Origin: JACJYC01 sp964558465
GTDB taxonomy: Bacteria; Bacteroidota; Bacteroidia; Chitinophagales; Saprospiraceae
Assembly: GCA_964558465.1 (NCBI GenBank)
Contig: CAZLEF010000143.1
Coordinates: 1 to 7,056, forward strand
Reading direction: 5' to 3'
Length of the DNA: 7,056 nucleotides
Position numbers and translations under genes: made by a program. The stretch's first letter is position 1, and every line of letters begins with the position of its first letter. Of this stretch, positions 1-5,762 are shown in pieces. The notes under the pieces were generated by a model. That model was not told where the DNA came from. It searched no databases and saw only the letters and a program-made list of their open reading frames with translations.

Positions 1-33
1 CACCCCTCTCACCCCTCTCACCCCTCTCACCCC
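1..33. repeat. 9-bp minisatellite (CACCCCTCT, about 3.7 copies) at the mvaD stop
   Basis: The 9-bp unit CACCCCTCT is repeated exactly at 1-9, 10-18 and 19-27, with a partial fourth copy at 28-33. The array continues to the window edge, so its true length is unknown. On the minus strand the unit reads GAGGGGTGA and contains a TGA. The mvaD stop codon (27-29) lies inside the array, and the last codons of mvaD are themselves G-rich and array-like. Copy-number change by slippage could therefore alter the gene's extreme 3' end. Confidence 0.85.
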
Positions 34-1121
34 CTCCCCTCCACCGGCCCCCGCCCAACCCCATCCTCAATCACCTTGCCTTCCTCACAAAGCGGCGCAA
101 GTTCCTCAGAAATAAAAGGCCGGATCTTCCCTGCAATCTCCTCCGGGTACAACAGGTGCAGGTTAGGCCCCGCATCCAGGCTGAAATACAGCGGGAGGTT
201 ATTCTCCTGCCGGAACCGCTGAACTTTTTGAATGGCGGCGATCGTATTGGGCTGCATGAGGATATATGGCGGGTGGGAACTCATCATCAGCGCATGCAGC
301 GTGAGCGCCTCCGCTTCGGCAATCTGGCCGAATGCATCCACATCGCCCGTGCGCAGGGCATTCAGCAGGAGATGGAACCGTTGCCGGGCCTGGGCATAGC
401 GGTTGTCGGCATAGATATTGCCCTCCATCAACCCGTGTCCTGCCCGGCTCGAAACCGATTTTTCGCCCCGGCTGATGATGAGAATATCGTCGTGATAACT
501 CCGGAAAACCTCGTGCAGCCCTTCCGAGAACGGCGCTGCGTACAGATCTGAACTTTCCGCCACTTCACCGCTTTTGCCCCAAACGGCTGCCAGCGGGTAA
601 ACCGACCTGCAGGCGCTGCCCGAAGCCAGCCTGGCGATAAACGATGCTTTCTTCAAAAATTCCGACTGGCGTTCCAGGTTGCCGAACAACTGCCGCTCCA
701 GGCTGCAAAGGCACAACGCCAGGGCGCTCATGCTCGAAGCGGAAGAAGCGATGCCGGAGGAATGCGGAAATGAATTGGAAGAAGTTATGCTCAGATCCAG
801 TTGCTTCAGGAAAGGAAAAATATCCAGGATGCTTTCCAGGAAACGGACCATTTTCGCCTGAAAAACCTCGTTGGGTTTGTTTTCAAAACGAAAATCCAGG
901 TGGATGCCTTCGCCTGGTGTCGATTTGGCCTGGTACCAGACCGTCATATCGGTATAGGCTTCATCCAGCGTAAAACTCAGGGAAGGGTTGCGCGGCAACT
1001 GGTTGCCGTATTTGCCCCAGTATTTGATGATGGCCAGGTTGGAAGGGCTGCGCCAGGCTGCCTGCCCGGGTTTTACCTCCCGGGACACCAGCACCAGACG
1101 CGGATTGATGTATTCGTTCAT
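27..1121 (-). CDS. mvaD: Diphosphomevalonate decarboxylase
   Basis: This cytosolic enzyme of the mevalonate pathway carries out the ATP-dependent decarboxylation of mevalonate 5-diphosphate to isopentenyl diphosphate. The 364-residue protein shows GHMP-superfamily hallmarks: an N-terminal NLAIIKYWGK motif (about residues 28-37), the ATP-binding loop PHSSGIASSASS (119-130), SGSACRS (167-173), and the C-terminal DAGPN motif (316-320), whose Asp corresponds to the catalytic aspartate of the family. The segment after SGSACRS reads VYPLAAVWG, where many homologues have a YGG-type sequence. The protein is slightly longer than the roughly 320-330 residues of typical Gram-positive enzymes. The start is the first in-frame Met before the conserved motif. 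The final residues (EGRG) run into a G-rich repeat. The gene is transcribed divergently from the OmpA-like gene, and a TAACTTTG promoter element lies upstream. No other mevalonate gene is visible in the window. Confidence 0.94.
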   Translation of the reverse strand: MNEYINPRLVLVSREVKPGQAAWRSPSNLAIIKYWGKYGNQLPRNPSLSFTLDEAYTDMTVWYQAKSTPGEGIHLDFRFENKPNEVFQAKMVRFLESILDIFPFLKQLDLSITSSNSFPHSSGIASSASSMSALALCLCSLERQLFGNLERQSEFLKKASFIARLASGSACRSVYPLAAVWGKSGEVAESSDLYAAPFSEGLHEVFRSYHDDILIISRGEKSVSSRAGHGLMEGNIYADNRYAQARQRFHLLLNALRTGDVDAFGQIAEAEALTLHALMMSSHPPYILMQPNTIAAIQKVQRFRQENNLPLYFSLDAGPNLHLLYPEEIAGKIRPFISEELAPLCEEGKVIEDGVGRGPVEGRG

Positions 1122-1212
1122 GCAACAAAGGGTTTGTAGCGCTGACTTTCAGCCGGCGCCGGGAACATACGTGGAGTAGTCTCTGAACAATGCCTTCACA
1201 CCAAAGGCATCA

Positions 1213-1247
1213 CAAAGTTACTCAGTTACGGCGGCATCGCGACCAAA
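1213..1247 (-). promoter_or_regulatory. Candidate Bacteroidota-type promoter for mvaD
   Basis: On the minus strand, TAACTTTG (plus coordinates 1213-1220) matches the Bacteroidota -7 consensus TAnnTTTG perfectly. A TTTG lies upstream on that strand at 1244-1247. The gap of 23 bases is at the long end of the accepted range, so the -33 assignment is less certain than the -7. Transcription would begin roughly 85 bases before the mvaD start. Confidence 0.45.
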
Positions 1248-1286
1248 AAATTTGCTGGCCCATACCGGTCGAATCACTTTTCCCCT

Positions 1287-1294
1287 TATCTTTA
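1287..1294 (+). promoter_or_regulatory. Weak candidate -7 element for the OmpA-like gene
   Basis: TATCTTTA matches TAnnTTTG at all but the last base and lies about 25 bases before the start codon at 1320. No good TTTG/TTG box is found at the expected 17-23 base spacing upstream, so this is only a suggestion. Confidence 0.25.
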
Positions 1295-1319
1295 GAAACT
1301 GAACCACAATTCACCCGGC

Positions 1320-1736
1320 ATGAAAAAAACATCTGTTTTCATTCTCCTCGCATTACTCCCCATTTTACTGGCCGCCCAGGAAGAAGCGCCCGCCTACCAT
1401 ATCTTCAGCATCTACTTCGGCGGCGGCAATTACTATATCGACGAAGAGCAGACCCAGGAACTGTATAAATGGCTGGAGGGTATCCCCGAACTGGAAAACA
1501 GCGACATTACCATCCACAGCCATACCGACGATATCGGCGGCAAGGAATACAACGACTGGCTTTCGCGCATGCGCAGCGAGGCGGCCATGCAGAAACTGAT
1601 CCATAAAGGCCTGGATCCCTCCAAAATGTCCATCCAGGATTTCGGCGAACTCAACCCCGTTTACGACAATTCCACCTGGGAAGGAAAACTCAGGAACCGG
1701 CGGGTAGATATTATTATTTGGCCGATTAATACGTAG
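1320..1736 (+). CDS. Small secreted OmpA-family peptidoglycan-binding protein
   Basis: The protein has 138 residues: an N-terminal signal peptide (MKKTSVFILLALLPILLAAQ, cleavage near residue 20) and then essentially a single OmpA C-terminal-like domain. Recognisable signatures are THTDD-type HSHTDDIGG (66-74), N78, LSRMRSEA (81-88), a GELNP segment (109-113) and NRRVDI (126-131). D70 and R85 are 15 residues apart, as are D271 and R286 of E. coli OmpA, which hold the meso-diaminopimelate of peptidoglycan. Binding of the cell wall from the periplasmic side is therefore likely. There is no barrel and no lipobox Cys, so it is a stand-alone domain rather than a porin or Pal lipoprotein. It is followed at once by a repeat-rich spacer and appears monocistronic. 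Its cellular role is unknown. Confidence 0.85.
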   Translation: MKKTSVFILLALLPILLAAQEEAPAYHIFSIYFGGGNYYIDEEQTQELYKWLEGIPELENSDITIHSHTDDIGGKEYNDWLSRMRSEAAMQKLIHKGLDPSKMSIQDFGELNPVYDNSTWEGKLRNRRVDIIIWPINT

Positions 1737-1740
1737 TCTG

Positions 1741-1760
1741 CGCTCAGAGGCCTCTGAGCG
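1741..1760. repeat. Perfect 20-bp palindrome after the OmpA-like gene
   Basis: CGCTCAGAGG is followed directly by its reverse complement CCTCTGAGCG, beginning five bases after the stop codon. There is no T-tract, so it is not a standard intrinsic terminator, though it could fold in RNA and protect a 3' end. Its right arm is also the start of the first copy of the 19-bp repeat, so it seems to be built from one inverted and one direct copy of the same element. Confidence 0.85.
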
Positions 1761-1805
1761 TAGTCGAGGCCTCTGAGCGTAGTCGAGGCCTCTGAGCGTA
1801 GTCGA
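1749..1805. repeat. Three tandem copies of a 19-bp repeat
   Basis: GGCCTCTGAGCGTAGTCGA is repeated exactly at 1749-1767, 1768-1786 and 1787-1805, followed by AGAGG. The core TGAGCGTAGTCGA(AG) resembles short interspersed repeats that I recall from intergenic spacers of Bacteroidota and cyanobacteria. That family link is from memory and was not searched. Length and spacing do not fit a CRISPR, since there are no spacers. Confidence 0.9.
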
Positions 1806-2136
1806 AGAGGCAGTCGGCAGTTTGTGACGATATTTAACAGATTAACAAAAGAGTAACTACCTCATAACAGCCTTTAACGAATCATTCCATTTACTTTGTA
1901 CCGTATTTCACACCACCCATAATGAAGAACCCGGGAATGATTTAAAAGCACCCCTGGCTTCATACCTGAAAACGACTAAGGACTGGCGACTGCCAACTTT
2001 ATCGCCGCGCAATGGGAAATTTCCTGCAAACAGTCCGCTGCCCCGTTTAAACCCGTCCATATCACCGAGAACAGAAGCGCACCCGGGTAACCCCCGCGTG
2101 AAAGATTTACTTTGACTTTTACCAAAAAACAGACCA

Positions 2137-2616
2137 ATGAAGAAGATCGTACTTCTTACAGGGATGGCATTCGTTTGCCTGCTCCTGACCGACGCTCCCG
2201 TAATTGCCCAATCTGCCCGCAATACCCGGGATTTTGTTGCAAGAACACAAGACAATAACCAAGGCGTCCTGCAGCAAGACCGCTCGCCGGTCAGCCGCAG
2301 AAGAGCCCCCGCAAACGTCCCCTCCCGCAGGGGTGAGTCGCCTCAAACCGGAGACCGGGAAACCCGCGAGCAATCACGCGACAGATCGTCCGACCGCGGG
2401 ACTTGGGAAAGAGACCGGGAGGATCGCGATTATCCGCGCCGGGAAAGCGACAACCGGCGGAAATGGGAAGACCGGGATAACCGGGATTGTGGCAACGACC
2501 GGGGCGACCGCGACGACCGGGATAAAAAATACGGCGGCAAAAACAAACACAACCACTGTCATCATCCCGGCAAACACAAAGGACACCACAAAAAAAATCA
2601 CCATCACTGTTCATAA
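2137..2616 (+). CDS. Secreted low-complexity protein, Arg/Asp-rich with His/Lys tail
   Basis: I recognise no family. The 159-residue product starts with a clear signal peptide (hydrophobic residues about 4-18, likely cleavage after VIA at 24). Residues about 47-130 are dominated by Arg, Asp, Glu, Gly and Ser in RD/DR dipeptides, giving a mixed-charge disordered segment. Residues 135-159 are rich in Lys and His, with ten His between 138 and 157, and carry two Cys (141 and 158). Such a tail could bind transition metals, which is inference. The start is supported by the signal peptide; an overlapping +1-frame reading lacks one. The gene lies 15 bases before the barrel gene and may be co-transcribed with it. 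The product is probably periplasmic or surface-exposed. Confidence 0.72.
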   Translation: MKKIVLLTGMAFVCLLLTDAPVIAQSARNTRDFVARTQDNNQGVLQQDRSPVSRRRAPANVPSRRGESPQTGDRETREQSRDRSSDRGTWERDREDRDYPRRESDNRRKWEDRDNRDCGNDRGDRDDRDKKYGGKNKHNHCHHPGKHKGHHKKNHHHCS

Positions 2617-2631
2617 CAAAAAGAAAAATCG

Positions 2632-3378
2632 ATGAGAACGCCAATTTTATCCATTCTACTCATTGCCTTCTGCCTGACCGGCCTGACAGGGCAAAGAAAT
2701 TCATTGTACGTCGGCGGCAACGGCGGCGCCAACCTGTCCAAATTCAAATTCACCAACGAATTGTCGGAGTTGTATTCTGCCTCCAACACCATCATCGGCC
2801 TGAACGGAGGCCTCACTTTCGGCATCCAGTTGGGGAATATCACCCTGAGCAGCGGACTGCAATACGTGCAGAAGGGCGGCGAATACCAGACGGACAATTT
2901 TGAGGACGACAAGGGCGTCGGCTTTTTCACTGCCCGCGAACGCCTCCATTTTGCCAGCGTCCCCCTCTTGCTCGGTTATCGCAAAAGCCTGGGCGACCGA
3001 TTCGGGGTATCCGTGGCCATCGGCCCGTCCTTCAATTTTGGATTGGGCGGCAAACTCGACGAGGAGATCGAATATTTCGGGGAGGACCTGCCCGCTGAAA
3101 CGACCAACTATATCGTCCACTTCGGCAACGGGGTCAATGACGACTACCGCCCCATGCAGATCGGGTTCCAGTTTTCGCCTGGATTGTTCTTCGAGATCAA
3201 CGACCGTACCCGGCTGACGTTCAATGCCGTCTGGGATTCGGGCCTGGGCGATTCGTTCAACCCCCGGTACAAAGCCGCCAATTCCTTCTTTGACGACTAC
3301 CGGGGAACGATGCGGAACCGGACCACGATGTTCTCCATCGGCTTCGAACGCCATTTTTCCATCGGCGATAAATACTGA
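2632..3378 (+). CDS. PorT-like outer-membrane beta-barrel protein
   Basis: The 248-residue protein has a signal peptide (MRTPILSILLIAFCLTGLTG, cleavage near 20-21) followed by alternating hydrophobic/polar strands typical of a small Bacteroidota barrel (OMP_b-brl_2/PorT-like family). The pattern YVGGNGGANLS (26-36), then GLQYVQKGGEY (75-85), then FASVPLLLGYRKS (107-119) is characteristic of the family, which has an (I/V)PLLLxY segment. Long loops probably lie at 86-100, 140-172 and 202-230. The protein ends in FERHFSIGDKY, a reasonable last strand although not ending in Phe. It sits 15 bases after the Arg/Asp-rich gene and 5 bases before the zinc-ribbon gene, suggesting one transcript. The substrate or partner cannot be told from the sequence. 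It is too short to be a TonB-dependent transporter. Confidence 0.82.
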   Translation: MRTPILSILLIAFCLTGLTGQRNSLYVGGNGGANLSKFKFTNELSELYSASNTIIGLNGGLTFGIQLGNITLSSGLQYVQKGGEYQTDNFEDDKGVGFFTARERLHFASVPLLLGYRKSLGDRFGVSVAIGPSFNFGLGGKLDEEIEYFGEDLPAETTNYIVHFGNGVNDDYRPMQIGFQFSPGLFFEINDRTRLTFNAVWDSGLGDSFNPRYKAANSFFDDYRGTMRNRTTMFSIGFERHFSIGDKY

Positions 3379-3383
3379 ATACC

Positions 3384-3665
3384 ATGTTGATCTGCAACAA
3401 TTGTTCCCATATCAACGAAGACGGCGTCGTTCAATGCGGTCATTGCCACATGCGGGGCAATTTCACCTACAGCATGACGGGCGAACGGAGGAGCGACGAT
3501 CTGCGGAAAGACCCGGAGGAGGAGCATTGCCTGAATTGCGGCAGTCATTCCCCGGGAGAAGGCGACCGGTGCGGGCAGTGCAATTTCCCCCGCACAACCC
3601 GGTCGCCGGCTGTGAAACGGGCGCCCCATGTTTTTGCAGAACCAAGGGAAAAGGTAGACCGGTAA
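3384..3665 (+). CDS. Small double zinc-ribbon protein
   Basis: The 93-residue product contains two treble-like zinc-ribbon half-sites with identical spacing. C4/C7 with C18/C21, and C49/C52 with C63/C66, both follow CxxC-x10-CxxC. This resembles DZR/DZANK-type double zinc ribbons, which commonly mediate protein or nucleic-acid contacts. There is no signal peptide or TM segment, so it should be cytoplasmic. The linker (22-48) and the tail (67-93) are charged and probably flexible. The start lies 5 bases after the barrel gene's stop, arguing for translational linkage, and the gene precedes the motor-like pair by 89 bases. A +1-frame reading across the same bases lacks these motifs. The exact function is unknown. 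It may be a cytosolic adaptor for the membrane pair, which is inference. Confidence 0.8.
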   Translation: MLICNNCSHINEDGVVQCGHCHMRGNFTYSMTGERRSDDLRKDPEEEHCLNCGSHSPGEGDRCGQCNFPRTTRSPAVKRAPHVFAEPREKVDR

Positions 3666-3688
3666 ATGCTTTTTAACCGCCTTCACCC

Positions 3689-3744
3689 AACTTACGGCTA
3701 TCGACTTACAACTATTGACTTACGACAATCGACTTACGACTAAT
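3689..3744. repeat. Eight degenerate 7-bp repeats (RACTTAC type) before the MotB-like gene
   Basis: The spacer between the zinc-ribbon and MotB-like genes holds eight consecutive heptads in constant phase. Examples are GACTTAC at 3703-3709, 3717-3723 and 3731-3737, with AACTTAC at 3689-3695. The intervening units (GGCTATC, AACTATT, GACAATC, GACTAAT) are diverged, so it also reads as a 14-bp period. The array ends ten bases before the start codon. A shorter run with the same period and GACT core occurs at 1973-2000. Confidence 0.8.
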
Positions 3745-3754
3745 ACAACCGGCC

Positions 3755-4648
3755 ATGTCGAGAAGAACTATCCAACTATTTAATTTGTCCTTGCTGGACC
3801 TGCTGACCAGCGCGCTGGGCGCAGTCATCTTCCTGTTCATCATCACGCCCAAAGGGGGCGCGCCGCCTTCGGAAACCCAACAGGCGGGCGTTTACCTGGA
3901 TACGGCGCAAAACCGGGTTTTCGGCCTCCTTCCCGACAGCCTCCAGGACAAACAGATCGGAGATACCCTCAGGATCGTGCTTGTCGATTACAAAAAATTC
4001 CCGGAGGAAGCGCCCAAACAACGGATTGTGATCCGGGAACCTACCGTTGCGGCCCCCGACCGTGCGGCCAATGTTCCGCCCGTGATATCCCCCGAAAAGA
4101 AAGAACCGGAAAAAAAGGAGCCGGAGAAAAAGCCGGAAACCACCGTACCCGCACCGCCTGTGGCGGACCCCCCCAAACCGGAAGAAAAAATGCCGCCGCC
4201 ACCCGTTTACCGGGGCGATGCGCCCTCCGTGCCCTGCCTGGTATCCTTTGAGGTCAACTGGGCGGACCCCGGGGATAATGTCGACCTGTTCGTCTGCAAA
4301 GGCGGTATCTGCGTCTACGGCGGCCGGAAACGCGATCGCACCGTCGGGGAATGGGACAGCGGCAAGTCGAGAAACCGCCTTTTTGGCAACGACCTGCGCA
4401 CCAATCAGGAGGCCGTCCGGCAGTTCGAAAAGATCCTGCCCGGCGAATACCTGCTGTACGCCCAGTTCAAGGACAGTGAAAAGAAACGCAGTTCCCTGGT
4501 GGTCAATGGCCTGATCTATACCAAATCTACGGCCGGACAAGAGCGGGGAACAGCGTTTTCCAAGACCCTGAACCCGTCCAAAGACCGCGTTTTGCTGGGC
4601 AAGGTCGTCCTGGGAGCGGACGGCAATTTCACATTCACCAAGAATTAA
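3755..4648 (+). CDS. MotB/ExbD-like single-TM subunit with a novel periplasmic domain
   Basis: The 297-residue protein has a short cytoplasmic N-terminus and one TM helix (about 9-31). D15 opens the helix in the context LLDLLTSALGAV. This matches the MotB/ZorB pattern ADFMTAMM, whose Asp binds the translocated ion. Residues 45-82 form a small predicted folded part. They are followed by a Pro/Lys/Glu-rich linker (about 83-157) with repeated KKEPE units. A beta-rich C-terminal domain (158-297) contains VSFEVNW (163-169), NVDLFV (175-180) and LPGEYLLYAQF (228-238). This order of W, DxDL-like and PGxY motifs recalls DUF2135/YfaP-like sandwiches, a tentative match. No OmpA-type peptidoglycan motif is present. 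It lies six bases before the MotA-like gene, its presumed channel partner. It is probably one half of an ion-driven envelope machine of unknown output. Confidence 0.75.
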   Translation: MSRRTIQLFNLSLLDLLTSALGAVIFLFIITPKGGAPPSETQQAGVYLDTAQNRVFGLLPDSLQDKQIGDTLRIVLVDYKKFPEEAPKQRIVIREPTVAAPDRAANVPPVISPEKKEPEKKEPEKKPETTVPAPPVADPPKPEEKMPPPPVYRGDAPSVPCLVSFEVNWADPGDNVDLFVCKGGICVYGGRKRDRTVGEWDSGKSRNRLFGNDLRTNQEAVRQFEKILPGEYLLYAQFKDSEKKRSSLVVNGLIYTKSTAGQERGTAFSKTLNPSKDRVLLGKVVLGADGNFTFTKN

Positions 4649-4654
4649 AAAACC

Positions 4655-5413
4655 ATGTTTCAGACCAAATCCTTTCAAGTGCTTTTCAGCCTGTTTTCGG
4701 CCGCCCTTTTATGGCTGTTGCTCATCCTTTTGGGCAATTTATCCGCGCAGGGCGGCGGATTTCACCGCTTTATAGAAGTATTGGGCGGGTCGTACAACGG
4801 CTATATACAGGCTGCTACCTACGCTGTTTTCTTTTACAGCCTTTTCGAATTGTACGAAAAACGGAAATTCCTCCGGGAACAAAACCGAGGCTTCAGTTTC
4901 CAATTGCTGCCGGTCAAGGACCAACTGGTGTTGTCGCCCGAAGAAGTGGCCCGGATCAAACTCGACGCGATCCAGTTGGAGCAGAACGGTTCGCCGAACT
5001 TCCTGGTAGTCGACTTCATCAAAAAAGCCTGCACCCAGTACCGCAATGACAACTCGATCAGCGAAACCCTCCAGGTGTTCAACTCCCAGGTCGACAACAG
5101 CAAAGGCGAACTGGAGAGCAAGCTGGAGCCGATCCGTTACCTGCTGGGGTCGATCATGTCGCTGGGTTTCATCGGCACCCTGATCGGGCTTTCCGCCTCC
5201 ATTGGTAAGGCCCACCTGGCCCGCACCGTAGAAGGCATGCCGGAGATTACCCGGGAACTGAACATGGCCTTCGACACCACCCTGGTGGCCTTGCTCGTCG
5301 GCCTGGTACTCAATTTCTTCTACCACCGTTACCTGGAGGACATGGATGCGTTCTACTCCCGGTCGAAGGTGTATGTGATTGATAACTTGATTAGCCGGAT
5401 TTATAAAGGGTGA
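4655..5413 (+). CDS. MotA/TolQ/ExbB-family ion-channel subunit
   Basis: The 252-residue inner-membrane protein has four predicted TM helices (about 8-30, 51-68, 162-184 and 205-224) and a cytoplasmic region of about 90 residues between TM2 and TM3. This is MotA-like topology; ExbB/TolQ have three helices. TM3 carries GFIGTLIGL (171-179), the counterpart of the GLLGTV signature with its channel-lining Thr (T175). TM4 begins ELNMAFDTTLVALLVG (201-216), with T208/T209 matching the second conserved polar site. These residues form the ion path together with the TM Asp of the partner. The start codon follows the MotB-like stop by six bases, so the two are almost certainly co-translated. Unlike motAB and exbBD, the B-like gene comes first. 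A strong terminator lies about 130 bases downstream. The identity of the ion is not readable. Confidence 0.85.
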   Translation: MFQTKSFQVLFSLFSAALLWLLLILLGNLSAQGGGFHRFIEVLGGSYNGYIQAATYAVFFYSLFELYEKRKFLREQNRGFSFQLLPVKDQLVLSPEEVARIKLDAIQLEQNGSPNFLVVDFIKKACTQYRNDNSISETLQVFNSQVDNSKGELESKLEPIRYLLGSIMSLGFIGTLIGLSASIGKAHLARTVEGMPEITRELNMAFDTTLVALLVGLVLNFFYHRYLEDMDAFYSRSKVYVIDNLISRIYKG

Positions 5414-5541
5414 GGGGAACTGCTGGCCCTCAATGGCCCTAGTGCCAAAGGCCGTAAGTTCCATTACCGGCTAAACTATTGAAAATCAGCAGATAAAGTG
5501 AAAAAAAGCGTTAAATTAATTCGGTCTAGTCGCACTAGGGG

Positions 5542-5580
5542 TTCACGCCAACTTGTAAAAGGGTTGGCGTGAATTTTTTT
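5542..5580 (+). terminator. Strong intrinsic terminator after the motor-like operon
   Basis: An 11-bp perfect stem (TTCACGCCAAC at 5542-5552 with GTTGGCGTGAA at 5563-5573) encloses a 10-base loop and is followed directly by seven T residues (5574-5580). It is placed to end the plus-strand transcript that includes the MotB-like and MotA-like genes. Confidence 0.92.
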
Positions 5581-5583
5581 GTA

Positions 5584-5605
5584 GGATATTGTCGCAGTAA
5601 TATCC
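5584..5605. promoter_or_regulatory. Inverted repeat GGATATT-N8-AATATCC
   Basis: Perfect 7-base arms at 5584-5590 and 5599-5605 are separated by eight bases, just downstream of the terminator and about 157 bases before the dioxygenase start. The 15-base centre-to-centre spacing would suit a dimeric regulator, or the arms may form an RNA hairpin. No regulator is identifiable, so this is a structural observation only. Confidence 0.35.
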
Positions 5606-5762
5606 ACAACATTAATGTATTTTGCATTGAATATTAAAAATATGCTGGAATCGGATAATGAAGAACCATATAGATAACACGCGCTATAGGTGACAAAAAT
5701 TATGGGATAATACGCCCTTACCCATAGCAAAACTATCAACGGCAAAATTAGAAATAAAGCAA

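Larger units (their letters stand above)
1737..2136. other. 400-base gene-free spacer with repeats and possible promoter elements
   Basis: I see no credible gene here. The left part holds the palindrome and 19-bp repeats listed separately. A short heptad-period run occurs at 1973-2000 (CGACTAA, GGACTGG, CGACTGC, CAACTTT). TTACTTTG occurs twice, at 1891-1898 and 2107-2114. Each is one mismatch from TAnnTTTG, and the second lies about 22 bases before the next start codon, but neither has a clear -33 box. Open frames through the spacer are short or lack recognisable content. Confidence 0.6.
5414..5762. other. 349-base spacer between the motor-like operon and the dioxygenase gene
   Basis: I see no credible gene. 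The left part is unstructured apart from a small CTAGT-CGC-ACTAG hairpin at 5526-5538. The intrinsic terminator at 5542-5580 and an inverted repeat at 5584-5605 are listed separately. From about 5606 the DNA becomes AT-rich. TATTTTG at 5618-5624 is one base short of a TAnnTTTG box and has no clear -33 partner, so I do not call a promoter. An open frame on the minus strand (5476-5745) crosses the terminator and shows no family features. Confidence 0.6.

Noticed and set aside
1749..1805. CRISPR-like direct repeats
   Set aside because: The units are directly tandem with no spacers, and no cas gene is in view.
1908..2255. 115-residue open frame on the minus strand in the gene-free spacer
   Set aside because: It overlaps the signal peptide region of the plus-strand gene at 2137 and shows no motifs.
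2204..2635. 143-residue open frame in the +1 frame over the Arg/Asp-rich gene
   Set aside because: It lacks a signal peptide, has a Thr/Ala/Lys composition that is simply the frame-shifted repeat, and overlaps the next gene's start. The frame starting at 2137 has a convincing export signal.
2701..3354. 217-residue open frame on the minus strand opposite the barrel gene
   Set aside because: It is a GC-driven shadow with no family motifs. The plus-strand frame has a signal peptide and barrel pattern.
3776..4678. 300-residue open frame on the minus strand opposite the MotB-like gene
   Set aside because: Its Gly/Phe/Arg-rich composition reflects the antisense of Pro/Lys/Glu codons, and the plus strand carries a clear TM-Asp signature.
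3755..5413. Zorya anti-phage system (ZorAB)
   Set aside because: The TM Asp context is similar, but the A-like protein lacks the long cytoplasmic tail of ZorA, the B-like protein lacks an OmpA-type domain, and no ZorC/D/E helicase or nuclease gene is present.
4739..5464. 241-residue open frame on the minus strand opposite the MotA-like gene
   Set aside because: No recognisable motifs, and it conflicts with the strongly supported MotA/TolQ/ExbB-family frame.
5476..5745. 89-residue open frame on the minus strand in the spacer before the dioxygenase gene
   Set aside because: It runs through a strong terminator hairpin and an inverted repeat and has no family features or promoter.
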